A DNA stretch of 64,000 nucleotides from Kingdonia uniflora (lineage: Eukaryota; Streptophyta; Magnoliopsida; Ranunculales; Circaeasteraceae): positions 1,798,001-1,862,000 of the forward strand of contig JACGCM010002659.1 of assembly GCA_014058105.1 (NCBI GenBank), given 5' to 3'. Position numbers and translations under genes: made by a program. Shown here piece by piece: positions 32,960 through 42,665 of this stretch. Within the stretch, counting starts at the first letter, position 1; every line of letters starts with the position of its first letter. The notes beneath the pieces are model-generated. The model searched no databases, had not been told where the DNA came from, and saw only the letters and a list, made by a program, of their open reading frames with translations.

Positions 32960-33345
32960 ATTTAAGTTACTAAAACTTTTATCTCTCATTATCCTAAGAA
33001 AGATGTTTTCATGAAGGAGTAGAAATTGAATCTTGACTCTTGACTCTTGACTCTTTCCACGAGGGTGGATAGGATAAGATAAGTGTTCTGAGAGCTTTAG
33101 GCAATTGAGTGAATTTATGCCCGGCTCGTGTGGTTTGCGGGCTATTGCACGAGCCCTAGAGGATCTAGTTGGGAAATTAACGGCCTGACTAGTGGCCTGG
33201 ATACCTCTAGTTTCAAAAAAATAAAATATTGTAAATATAAGTTACTAGAAAATCTTATCTCTCATTATCCTAAGAAAGATGTGTTCATGAAGGAGTAGAA
33301 ATGACTCTCTCCAAAATGGTGGATAGGATAAGATAGTGTTGAAGT
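32960..33345. repeat. Local duplication around a SINE-like fragment
   Basis: TCTCATTATCCTAAGAAAGA and CATGAAGGAGTAGAAAT occur at about 32,982-33,028 and again at about 33,258-33,302. Between them, at about 33,118-33,225, lies a GC-richer block (GCCCGGCTCGTGTGGTTTGC to CCTCTAGTTTCAAAAAAA) ending in an A-rich tail, which may be the 3' part of a SINE. The repeats look like a duplicated LTP promoter segment. Confidence 0.45.
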
Positions 33346-33552
33346 GCTTTACATTTTTCCCTTTTATTTAAGGCAAAAAATAATTTTTATTAATACTGAA
33401 GAAAGAGATTACAAAACAGATCACGTAGGGCCCAAACCTAGTAGACTGAGAGTGCTTTAGGTAATTGAATGACACTTCGCAAAACTAATTAAGACAAAAA
33501 ACTTTCGGTTAATATTTTCATTTACATGTGTTGGTAGGGGTAGTGAAAAGTT

Positions 33553-33980
33553 GACAGGGATTCCTTATCGTCTGTTTCAATCTCTTAAATTTCACGCATA
33601 TATGTTTTCATCTTTGGGAAATATCTATTTCCTAGAAAATGTTCGTCTATTCAACTGTGGAAATATTGTTTCAAGGGAATCCTTACCGTCCGTTTCAGTC
33701 TCTTAAATTTCGCGCATGTTTTCATCTTTCAGAAATATCTATTTCTTAGAAAATGTTCGCCCCATTCAACTCGGGGAATATTGTTTCCAGGAATATCTGG
33801 TTTTACATGAAATTGATCCTCTCTGCCCAGGTAGAGGGAAAACCTCTACTCACGTATATGTCACTTGGCGAAATTGTACTTGATGCGAATTGTAATATTT
33901 TTGTAAATGTTCATCCCCATAATAATTCCAATTGTTGATAATAATAATAAAAAGTTGAAAAATTAAGATTAAATCTTCTC
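33553..33980. repeat. LTP spacer repeat with internal ~130-bp tandem duplication
   Basis: First member of a spacer family repeated at 35,660, 38,270 and 42,249 (core GAAATATC-ATTTCCTAGAAAATG, then AAATTGTACTTGA-GC). Here the block with TTTCATCTTT and CTAGAAAATGTTCG is present twice in tandem. It contains no gene. Confidence 0.7.
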
Positions 33981-34026
33981 TTAGACAGAATGTGCCACTG
34001 CTGGTTAGCTTTGCATAGGCACAACA

Positions 34027-34258
34027 TGTAACACCCTAGCTGAACGGGTACTGGAGAGACGCCTAACCCAATAGCAGTGACGGTTACACTTATGGTTTAG
34101 TCCCAAGTTGTTTAAGATCATACTAGGTGTATAGTCATTGAGTTATTTCACCCTACATGTCACCGATGCCTTTTCTTAAAAATGAAAATCTCACACGGCT
34201 GGAGATTTGCAGTGGTTAAGTGGGAACAATATCGGTGCACGTAGTGGAATCATGACAC
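34027..34258. other. Insertion in the LTP spacer, starts TG and ends CA
   Basis: About 230 bases (TGTAACACCCTAGCTG to GAATCATGACA) absent from the equivalent spacers near 36,005 and 38,605. The TGTAACACCC start resembles some plant LTRs, but no target duplication or partner was found. Confidence 0.35.
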
Positions 34259-34334
34259 AGTATCCCCTAGCTAGGATTCCAAAATAATTATAAACTTGGA
34301 ACCCCAATTTTCAAAAGGGTCGACTTTTCCTGGT

Positions 34335-34643
34335 ATATTAGACTTAAGTCCCACGGTTTGCTCAATATTAATGATATCCCTTGGTTTTGTAGTTTGACCA
34401 AGTCAATTGCAGTTAACCCAAATAAAATAAAAAACCCCTACAATTTTTACCCTTTCAATTTGAGTTATAACAACAGCTAACGTGATTTGTAAGTGTAATT
34501 AATAAAGATGTTATAAACTTTACATTGAAGCCAACATATTTGAACTGGATCAACTATAGTCAATTGCAGTTGACCTGGTCAAAACAACAAAACCAGGGGG
34601 TAAGTCAAATATTTAGCAAACCGTGGAACTCAAGTCTATAATG
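34335..34643. mobile_element. MITE-like element with ~80-bp terminal inverted repeats
   Basis: The left end TATTAGACTTAAGTCCCACG and the reverse complement of the right end (ATTATAGACTTGAGTTCCAC) match. The arms continue as CGGTTTGCT-AATAT, CC-TGGTTTTGT, TTTGACCA-GTCAA and TGCA-TT. It is about 310 bp with no coding capacity. The target duplication is unclear (possibly TA), so the superfamily is not assigned. It lies between LTP2 and LTP3. Confidence 0.65.
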
Positions 34644-34842
34644 GGGTTTACGAGAACATCAATTGTAGGGTTCCGAGTCTGGTTGATGTTGAGTGATCCA
34701 AGAAAAATTATGAATTGTTAAAAAGGAAGATGAGAGAATAATAGAACACAATGTGACTAAATTAACTGATCTTTTTCTCATTTATTCTTGTACTAAAACA
34801 CTTATTTTGCCGCGAAAAATAGAAAACAAGAAGACCATAGCC

Positions 34843-35127
34843 CTAGCAATTAGGGGGAGTAAGGCTGCATTTACTATTAATCTTCTGGACATTGGAGAGG
34901 TTCAAATAGCTCTTGAAAAGGGGATTCTTCAAATACTGGCAAAAACATGATCTTTGAACAATCAGTTTCGAGCAACAAAGGGCTGATGGAGGAGCTGGAG
35001 TCGTGACTGCATTTAAGCAAGGGATAAGATCTTGAATCACGCAGTTAACAGCAGTCGAGACCCATACTTCGTTAGCAAGCACCAATAGAGTCACTAACAA
35101 GGCCAAAACAAAAGATACCTTCTTCAT
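34843..35127 (-). CDS. Type 2 non-specific lipid transfer protein (LTP3)
   Basis: 94 residues, intact, single exon. The signal peptide is KKVSFVLALLVTLLVLANE, cleaved about residue 26. The mature part has all eight cysteines: C-VIQDLIP-C, x13 (with PAPPSAL), CC, x8, CFC, x23, C-SLTPPN-C. The central C-x-C residue is Phe, the usual hydrophobic residue of nsLTP2. It acts outside the cell as a small lipid carrier. TATA box at 35,196-35,203. This gene is the best match to the degenerate LTP1 copies and the likely closest relative of their ancestor. Start chosen by alignment and TATA distance. Confidence 0.94.
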   Translation of the reverse strand: MKKVSFVLALLVTLLVLANEVWVSTAVNCVIQDLIPCLNAVTTPAPPSALCCSKLIVQRSCFCQYLKNPLFKSYLNLSNVQKINSKCSLTPPNC

Positions 35128-35195
35128 CTTTCTTTCTTTCGAAAGACAAACAGGAGATATGCACGAAGAGAAGAAAATGGGGGAATGTATGAGTG

Positions 35196-35203
35196 TATTT
35201 ATA
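35196..35203 (-). promoter_or_regulatory. TATA box of LTP3
   Basis: The minus strand TATAAATA lies in the conserved ATTCTATAAATACACTC, 69 bases upstream of the ATG. Confidence 0.7.
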
Positions 35204-35247
35204 GAATACTAGTAGTAGGCGTACAAGTGCTCATCCTAAGCGTCCAA

Positions 35248-35253
35248 TGCATG
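35248..35253 (-). promoter_or_regulatory. RY-type motif upstream of LTP3
   Basis: CATGCA in CACACATGCATTGGACG, the same context and spacing as upstream of LTP2. Confidence 0.45.
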
Positions 35254-35339
35254 TGTGAAACAAGTGTGATTTTAGTAAAAGATTTTACACCCAATAAAAA
35301 GTAAATTAAAGTTACTAGCTAGAAAATCTTTTCTCCTGT

Positions 35340-36230
35340 TATCCTAAGAAACAAGTGTTCATTATGTGATTTGAAGGCAATCTGGGTTTTAGCTTTTTCA
35401 CGAATATTGTTGTCGTGTAGCAAAAAAAAGGCGTCAAGTACCTTCTTACTTTGGGCTACTAAAATAATGACTCAAGCTCCGAATTTCGCCACTTGACATA
35501 CAAATTCATGGAGTAGAGAACCCTCTCCACCATGGTGGTCAGGATAGGATAGTGTTAATGGCCATGAGTTCCGGTTGCGAACTCCAGCTGGAGAGGAAGC
35601 ATGTTTTAGGTAATTGGGTGACACTTCGCAAATTTAATTAAGATGAAACACTTTACGTTAATCTGGCAGTAAAAGTCGACAGAGAATCCTTACCGTCGGA
35701 TTCATTTTCATTAATTTAACGCATGTTTTCATCTTTGGGAAATATCAATTTCCTAGAAAATGTTCGCCTTATTCAGCTCTGGGAATATTGTTTCCAAGAA
35801 AACCTACTTTTACATGGAATGTATCCTCTCTAGGGAAAGGGAAAACCTTTTCTCAGTATATGTCACTCGACGAAATTGTACTTGAAGCAATTTGTAACAT
35901 ATATAATAGTTCCAATGGCTGATAAAACGGGTTGGCAAATTGAGATTAAATCTTGAGTTAAACGGAATTCGATGACTGTTTGCTTAGCTTACTTTAGGCC
36001 AACAAACGCGCGCAGTATCCTCTAGGATTCCAAATTTTTTACAAACTGGGAATCCTAATTTCTAAAGGAAACTCTTAATTGAATAATTTTTCCTTAGCCC
36101 CGAACTGTAATGGGGATATGGGAGCAGCCACTGTAAAACGAATTATGAATTGTTAAGGAAATAAAAAGGGAAAAAAGAATAATGGAACACATAAACATAT
36201 TTTTCTTTCTTATTCATGTACTGTTACACT
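35340..36230. repeat. LTP promoter-spacer repeat, copy b
   Basis: Closely matches 37,950-38,838: GTGTTCATTATGTGATTTGA, GACTCA-GC-CCGAATTT-GCCACTTGACA and GAGAGGAAGCATG-TTTAGG all recur in order. It holds the distal promoter of LTP3 and the 3' flank of a further unit (TATTCATGTACTGTTACACT at 36,212). No gene. Confidence 0.8.
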
Positions 36231-37080
36231 CAGCGAAAGACAAAATAAAACAAAAAGGTATCTGTTACTTTGGGCTACTAAAATAATGACTCACACTCCG
36301 AATTTTGCCACTCGACATACAAATTCATGGAGTAGAGAAAGTCTCTTCCCGCAAAACGGTGGTTTGGATAGGATAGTGTTACTGGCCATGAGTGCCATTT
36401 GCGTACTCCAACTAGAGTGGAAGCTGGTTTATTACTGCTTAGGTAATTGAATGACACTTCGCAAAGTTAATTAATGCGAACAACTTTGGGTTAATCTGTT
36501 ATTACTGGCAGTAAAAGTCGATTACCTAGGCTGTCGTAAACTCAAATTCTCCTTAGCTAGTCTCTTCTTTTAAAATGACACACTGGGATTTACTTCATGC
36601 GTACTTCCTTTATCACTGAGCAGTCATCTAGGGGCCTTAGCCGGGAATCCAGGCTGTTTTTCTCTTAGCGATGAAGCATATGATCCCCAATCGTCTTAAT
36701 GTCCGACCTTGACCCAAACATGCAAAAGGCATCTAATCGAAAAGGATGTGCTATTTTGTTCCTGTAACGGTCTTGCGCTTATGAGGAGAGCAAGGCCGGA
36801 GCCATGACCGCCAAACAATCACATCGATGATTAATTTAAATATATTTTATAAAAGTGGCATAATTTTGGAGCGTGCCTTGGGTCTTGAAAATCTAGTGAC
36901 GGCCTGACCCTGAAACGTTATGAAGCTTACCGGAACATTATGGGCGGACAAACCTAGGGTCCCTGGTCTTTCAACGGAGTGAACGAAAAAGCATATTAAC
37001 AGAACACACTTTGACTAAACTGACATTCTCTTATTGAATCATCCACAAAAACACTTATTTCACGATGCAAACACACAGCA
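36231..37080. other. Collapsed LTP unit and unassigned sequence
   Basis: At about 36,255 the text jumps from LTP 3' flank to distal promoter (GGGCTACTAAAATAATGACTC), so one unit lost its gene by deletion. 36,520-36,990 has no recognisable feature. From 36,990 the usual LTP 3' flank (AACACACTTTGACTAAACTG) resumes. Confidence 0.5.
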
Positions 37081-37102
37081 GCACTAGGCAAAGAACTTAG
37101 CC

Positions 37103-37384
37103 CTAGCACGTAGGGTTAGTAAGGCCACATATAGTCGAGACATTCTTGGCATTAGGAGTATTGATAAAGTTCTTGTAGAATGGATTGTTCAAATACTCGC
37201 AATATCATGGTGCTTGTTCTAAGAGGTTCGCTCAACAAGTGGCAGATGGAGGAGCAGATGTATTGACTGCGTCAATGCAAGGGTTCGGATCTGCGACATT
37301 GCAAGTAAAAGCGTTCAAGACCTGCACATTGTTAACCAGCACCAAGAATGTAACCAACAGGGCGAAAACTGAGACCTTCTTCAT
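37103..37384 (-). pseudogene. nsLTP2 pseudogene (LTP4) with two stops at cysteine codons
   Basis: Minus strand, 93 codons with the full nsLTP2 layout: signal MKKVSVFALLVTFLVLVNN, C-NVADPNP-C, x13 (TSAPPSAT), C then TGA (37,232-37,234) where the second Cys of CC belongs, x8, TGA (37,205-37,207) where the first Cys of CxC belongs, Y-C, x23, C-GLTNPT-C and TAG. There are no frameshifts. A TATA-like TATAAATG lies at 37,465-37,472, but upstream of it the promoter is replaced by an unrelated repeat. Both lesions are single-base TGY to TGA changes. Plants have no nuclear selenocysteine system, so it is a pseudogene. Confidence 0.88.
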
Positions 37385-37489
37385 CTTCCTACAAAAGAAA
37401 ACAAGAGAAAAGCTAAGAGAAGAAACGGAGGAGTATAGATAGCAAAGAATGGTGGCTTTGGATACATTTATAGAACACTAACGAGAAAA

Positions 37490-37955
37490 CAAGCGTCAAT
37501 GAGTTCTGATCGATTTATAAACCGACGTCTTAACAGACCCGCAAGTGCACGGTGTACCGTTAAGTACAAGGGTAAGCGGGGTCGTATCCAAAGAGACTTG
37601 GTGCGAATTATACTTCGAGCTACTAGTTTTATCCAATAACAACGAGTTTCTGTAGGCTTTAAAATAAAAAGAAGAACGAAACAAATTACAAGATAAATTA
37701 GAGTGGAAACCAAGGCATCGATTCCACTCCATCCGTTGTAACCTTGAGATAGTGTACCTAGTTAGAGTATTCATGAATTCCCGTAACGCATATCCTTGGT
37801 CGGGTATATGCAATACATCATGAGATAAGATAATTATTGATTGGGAACTACCCATAAACCAACTTATTCAACCATGGTCCGGTTGATAAGCATGGATTAT
37901 GTTCTCTTCTCCATGTTCCTAACCTATCTTGTTATTGTCAAACAAGATGGTTACT
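37490..37955. repeat. Insertion replacing the LTP4 promoter
   Basis: Contains CCGCAAGTGCACGGTGTACC, GTCGTATCCAAAGAGACTTG and TTCAACCATGGTCC, a text style common in dispersed plant repeats. The conserved RY region of LTP2 and LTP3 is missing here, and the distal promoter resumes near 37,957. The class is unknown. 46,860-47,290 has a similar order of phrases (GAATCCATAAGG, CTCAACCATGG). Confidence 0.5.
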
Positions 37956-38838
37956 TAGAAACATGTGTTCATTATGTGATTTGAAGGCAATCAGGGTTTT
38001 AACTTTTTCACGAATTTTGTTGTCGCGTAGCAAAAAAAAAGGCGTCAAGTACTTTCTTACTTTAGGCTACTAAAATAATGACTCACGCCCCGAATTTTGC
38101 CACTTGACATACAAATTCATGAAGGAGTAGAGAGCCCTCTCCACCATGGTGGCCAGGATAGGATAGTGTTAATGGCCATAAGATCCGGTTGCGAACTCCA
38201 GCTGGAGAGGAAGCATGCTTTAGGTAATTCGGTGACACTTCGCAAATTTAATTAAGATGTAACACTTTAGGTTAATCTGGCAGTAAAAGTCGATAGAGAA
38301 TCCTTACCGTCGGATTCATTTTCTTTAATTTGAAGCATGTTTTCATCTTTGGGAAATATCAATTTCCTAGAAAATGTTTGCCTTATTCAGTTCTGGGAAT
38401 ATTGTTTACAAGAAAACGTACTTTTACATGGAATGTCCTCTACCCAGAGAAAGGGAAAACTTCTTCTCAAGTATATGTCACTCCACGAAATTGTACTTAA
38501 AGCAATTTGTAACATATATAATATTTCCAATGGCTGATAAAACGGGTTGGCAAATTAAGATTAAATCTTGACTTAAACCGAATTCGATGACTGTTGGTTG
38601 ACAAACGCGCAGTATCCGCTAGGACTCCAAAAAATTACAATCTGGGAATCCTAATTTCTAAAAGAGATTCTTAATTGAATCATTTTTCCTTAGCCGAGAT
38701 CTGTAATGGGGCATATGGGAACAGTCACTGTAAAGTGAATTATGAAGTATTCAGGAAATAAAAAACAAGAATGAGAAAAGGGAATAAAGGAACACACTAT
38801 GATTAAACTTATTTTTCTTTCTTATTCATGTACTGGTG
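37950..38838. repeat. LTP promoter-spacer repeat, copy c
   Basis: Matches 35,340-36,230. It ends with LTP 3' flank (CTTATTCATGTACTGGTG), whose last eight bases became the target duplication of the hAT element. No gene. Confidence 0.8.
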
Positions 38839-41668
38839 CAGGGCCGGCCCTACCATTAATAAGGCCATGTGCGAACGTGAAAAAATGGGCCTTTTATTAT
38901 AAATAAAAAATTATTTTTAAGATTTTTGTTTTTCACAGTATTAAATATAACGCATGCATCTTAATATATAATATTGACTCTTAAAGTAAATACAAATTGG
39001 AGTATATTAAATAATAGTTTTCATAGTACATTTATAAAAATATATTTTAAATGTTGCAAAACTCAAGCAAAACACCTTTAGCGTCTTCGAAATCACCAAA
39101 ATCTTCGATCAATTCCTCAAATGCAAACCTCAAAAAACACAAACAAAAGCACTATAAATTAGTTATTGTTTTACGGAATAAAGACGCCAAATTTATATAA
39201 ACATGAGACATTAACTAAAATTAACAACAAAATATCATTCAAAAATTTGTCTACAAGCCTTTCTAGATGCAAATTCGCCAATTATACTCTTATAATAAAG
39301 ATTTTGTAGCAAATATTTTTCTATAGACATTATTGCTAATCCATTTAGTCTTTCTTGTAACATAGTTGACCGCAAATAAGATTTTAGTATTTTTAGTTTT
39401 GAAAAACTTTTTTCTCCGGATGTGACTATAACCGGTATCGTTAATAATATTCTATAAGCAATACAAGCATTTGAAAAAGAATTAATTCTATTCAAGAAAG
39501 TCAATATCTCCAAAGCGGTCTTTGTTTCTTTCGGTAACATCGTGCGTAAGGCCTTTATTTCTCGAAACAAATCTTCTCCATCAACATCAGTTAAACTCTC
39601 ATGCTTTAAAACATTTTCAAGATTATTACAAAATGCACTTAAATGACTATCATCTAATAAATTTAACTTATCAAAACTAAACAAAAATCCAATGATATTC
39701 TCATATTCTTGATATTGTTCAAACCTAATATCCAATGAACCAAGAAATTGATTAATAATAAAATTATAATAATGCTTTCTAAATAAATCTTTAGGTGAAT
39801 CCGGAACTAGTGTTGGTGTTTCATGATTTACATTCTCATCAAAATGATTTTTTCTACGAATAATACATTTTTCAACAAATATAGGATTAATATCTATTTT
39901 ATTAGCAATTTCTTTAGCAGTGCTATGACATCTTCAAACCCCGTTGTTCTATATGTTAGAATATATCCTCGCAACCATTTTATTTGCTCAATAGCAATGT
40001 CCAAAGGCATGTCTTTAGTTTATAACTTTTTGCTAACTAAGTTCACAACATATAATATATCATACCAAATAATCATACTTACTAAAAACTCAAAATTGCC
40101 TAGTCCATGTCTCGCTAATGAATTAGCTTCACCACTTATTTTTGAGTTTGATAACGTATTACTTTTACGCTAGCTATGCGACTTTCCCAACGTGTAGCCG
40201 AATGAATTTGAGAGTTAAATCAGATCTGATATTATTTTTCAAAAATTTCCCATCGCTTTGTCGAAGAAGAAAATATGGTATAAATACGTTGTATCACTCC
40301 AAAAAAATCTCTTGCTTTACTAGAACAATTTGTAATATCACAAAGTGACAAGTTTAGACTATGACAACCTCATGGAACATATAAAGCTCTAGGATTTATG
40401 TTTAGTAATCATTTTTGAACACCTTGGTGTTTTCCTTTCATATTAGAACCATTATCATACCCTTGCCCTCTAACATCATAAATACTAAGATCAAGGGTAT
40501 TTAGTACATCTTCTAACTCTTCAAAAAGTATTTTTCCCGATGTATCAGGTAGTTGTAAAAATTCTAAGAAATACTCTACTATTCTTACGGGACTCATCGA
40601 CACGTCTACACATCGTAATATCAAAGACATTTGTTCTTTATGGCTAGAATCCGGAGTACAATCTAGAATTACTGAAAAATATTTTGCTTTCTTAATAATT
40701 TGAATGATCACACTTTTCATTTTGGATGATAAAATAATAATCAATTCATTTTGAATTTTATGACTCAAATAATGATTATGAATTGTTTTTATAGATTTGT
40801 TATGCGGATTCTTACTTGTTTAAAAACGATGAATATGTTCCTTCATTACTGGATCCCATTCTCCAATCATTTCTATTAAGCTTAAAAAAATCCATTATTT
40901 TATTCATAAATGTTCTCCCTTTTTTCACGAAATGCCAACTTTTGCTTACCAAGATATTTTACTACATAAATTATTCTACACATTACCGCCTTAAAATTTT
41001 CTTTTCCTTTGTTGATTTGGTTTTGAAGATCTTTATCAATTGTTTGATTTGATTCTAATCTCTTTCTGAATTCAATCCAATAAGTCGTGCACATGATATG
41101 TTTATTACACAATTCATGTTCTTTAAGCCTAACACTGAGATGTATCCAATCTTTAAATCCTTCATTTACTAAATTACCTACTCATAGTCCTTTAACAAAT
41201 AACTTACAACAAAAACAATAAACTCTATTCGTATCTTGTGAATAAACAAGCCACTTTCTATCATGTTTTTCACCATTTGGTAGATAACGAGTATAGTGTG
41301 TTGAAGAGAAACGTCTTCTAATTCCATCTTTAGGGCCTTTTTCAAATATTGTATCTCGTGGATATCTATTTATTACTAATTCATCTATAGAGTTTTGGGC
41401 AAGATTATCCCAATTTCTTGGGTCATAAATGTCTATAGTATTTGGTTGTTCATTATTATTTAAACCAACATTTACATTACTATTCAATCAAATATCAACA
41501 TTTTCGTTTTCATTACAATTCAAACCAACATTTGCATTGTCATTCAAACCGATATCAATATTTTCACTTTCATTACAATCCAAAGCAACATTTATAATAT
41601 CATTCATTCCTACATTTTCATGACCTAAGCTTTCTACATTTTCTAAGGATTTTTAAATAAATTTTTCC
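38839..41668 (-). mobile_element. hAT transposon, truncated first copy
   Basis: The left terminal repeat CAGGGCCGGCCCT follows TACTGGTG (38,831-38,838). Homology to the second copy ends at 41,668 inside the N-terminal coding region, where a solo LTR starts. The sequence between matches 42,666-45,525 base by base with scattered changes. Confidence 0.85.
39235..41630 (-). pseudogene. hAT transposase (TTF zinc finger type), broken, first copy
   Basis: Minus strand. The N-terminal part to 41,182 reads DIYDPRNWDNLAQNSIDELV, RYLPNGEKHDRKWLVYSQD and CFCCKLFVKGL (TTF-type zinc finger). The middle at 40,768-40,409 reads [19 protein letters not shown] and [16 protein letters not shown] (DUF4371-like catalytic region). 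The C-terminal dimerisation region at 39,735-39,235 reads TIPVIVTSGEKSFSKLKI and RSTMLQERLNGLAIMSIE. Stops and shifts separate them. The family cuts and pastes DNA with 8-bp target duplications. Confidence 0.88.
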
Positions 41669-41669
41669 C

Positions 41670-42243
41670 TGCCATAGTGCTTTACAGGAATATAGGCCCC
41701 TGTCTCCCAGGATACAACGATCAGTAGCAGAAAGAAGAAAGCACTTCTATCTTTATGCCAAATGAACTTTAATTGCGTCTGTTTTCTCTTTGTAAAATGA
41801 CCCAAGAAAACTCTAAAAAACTGATTATGAAAAATGAAAAACGAAGTTGGGTTTATATAGAGTATATGTGACTCTTCACCAAGGGTTACACCTCAAGTTA
41901 GTGCCTCTTCACCAAGAAGTCACACCTTAAGTTTGTGTCTCTTCACCATGGGTCACACCTTAACTTAGTGCCTCTTCACCAAAGGTCACACCTCAAGTTA
42001 GTTCCTCTTCACCTAATGTCACACCTCAAGTTACGACTCATCACCAAGGGTCACACCTTAAGATACGACTCTTCATGATGAGTCTGTTGGAGATAACTCA
42101 AATCAGGCACATTACAACTCATAAGCAAACTCTTACTTATAATCTAGAGTTGTGTAACCTACATACCCAATGTGGTACAGAATAAACTACTTAGATATAA
42201 ACTATTCATTCTAAGGATAAAAACACAAGGTTTTTTTCCAACA
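41670..42243 (-). mobile_element. Solo LTR without target duplication at the hAT duplication junction
   Basis: 574 bp, starts TGCCATAG and ends TTCCAACA as written (minus: TGTTGGAA to CTATGGCA). Minus-strand TATA-like CTCTATATAAACCC near 41,850. The flanking five bases differ (TTCCC left, ATTTC right). The left flank is hAT sequence, the right flank is LTP spacer (ACATGGAA). It contains a 33-bp tandem repeat. It is probably copia-like by its TGTTGGA start, but this is weak. Confidence 0.65.
41872..42077. repeat. 33-bp tandem repeat in the solo LTR
   Basis: About six imperfect units of the form CTCTTCACCAAGGGTCACAC followed by CTCAAGTTAGTGC. Confidence 0.85.
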
Positions 42244-42248
42244 ATTTC

Positions 42249-42665
42249 ACATGGAAGGTCCTCTCTACCCAGAGAAAGGGAAAACTTCTTCTCAAGTATA
42301 TGTTACTCGACAAAATTGTACTTAAAGCAATTTGTAACATATATGATAGTTCCAATGGCTGATTAACGGGTTGGCAAATTAAGATTAAATCTTGACGTAA
42401 ACCGAATTCGATGACTGTTGGTTGACAAATGCACGCAGTATCCGCTAGGACTCCAAAAAATTTACAAACTGGGAATCCTAATTTCTAAGAGAGATTCTTA
42501 ATTGAATCATTTTTCCTTAGCCCAGATCTGTAATTGGGCATATGGGAATAGTCACTGCAAAGTGAGTTATGAAGTATTCAGGAAATAAAAAATAATAAAG
42601 AGAAAATGGAATAAAGGAACACACTATGATTAAACTTACTTTTCTTTCTTATTCATGTACTGGTA
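42249..42665. repeat. LTP spacer repeat, copy d, and hAT target site
   Basis: Repeats 38,430-38,838 (ACATGGAA-GTCCTCT, CGAATTCGATGACTGTTGG) and ends TACTGGTA, the slightly changed target duplication before the second hAT copy. Shows that host flank and hAT were duplicated together. Confidence 0.85.

Noticed and set aside
33118..33225. Complete SINE
   Set aside because: Only a GC-rich block with an A-rich tail is seen; no polymerase III A and B boxes or target duplication could be defined.
34027..34258. Short LTR or TRIM insertion
   Set aside because: Starts TG and ends CA, but no matching target duplication, PBS or second LTR; kept only as an unclassified insertion.
37103..37384. LTP4 as a selenoprotein because TGA replaces Cys
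   Set aside because: Land plants lack the selenocysteine insertion system, so the TGA codons are stops.
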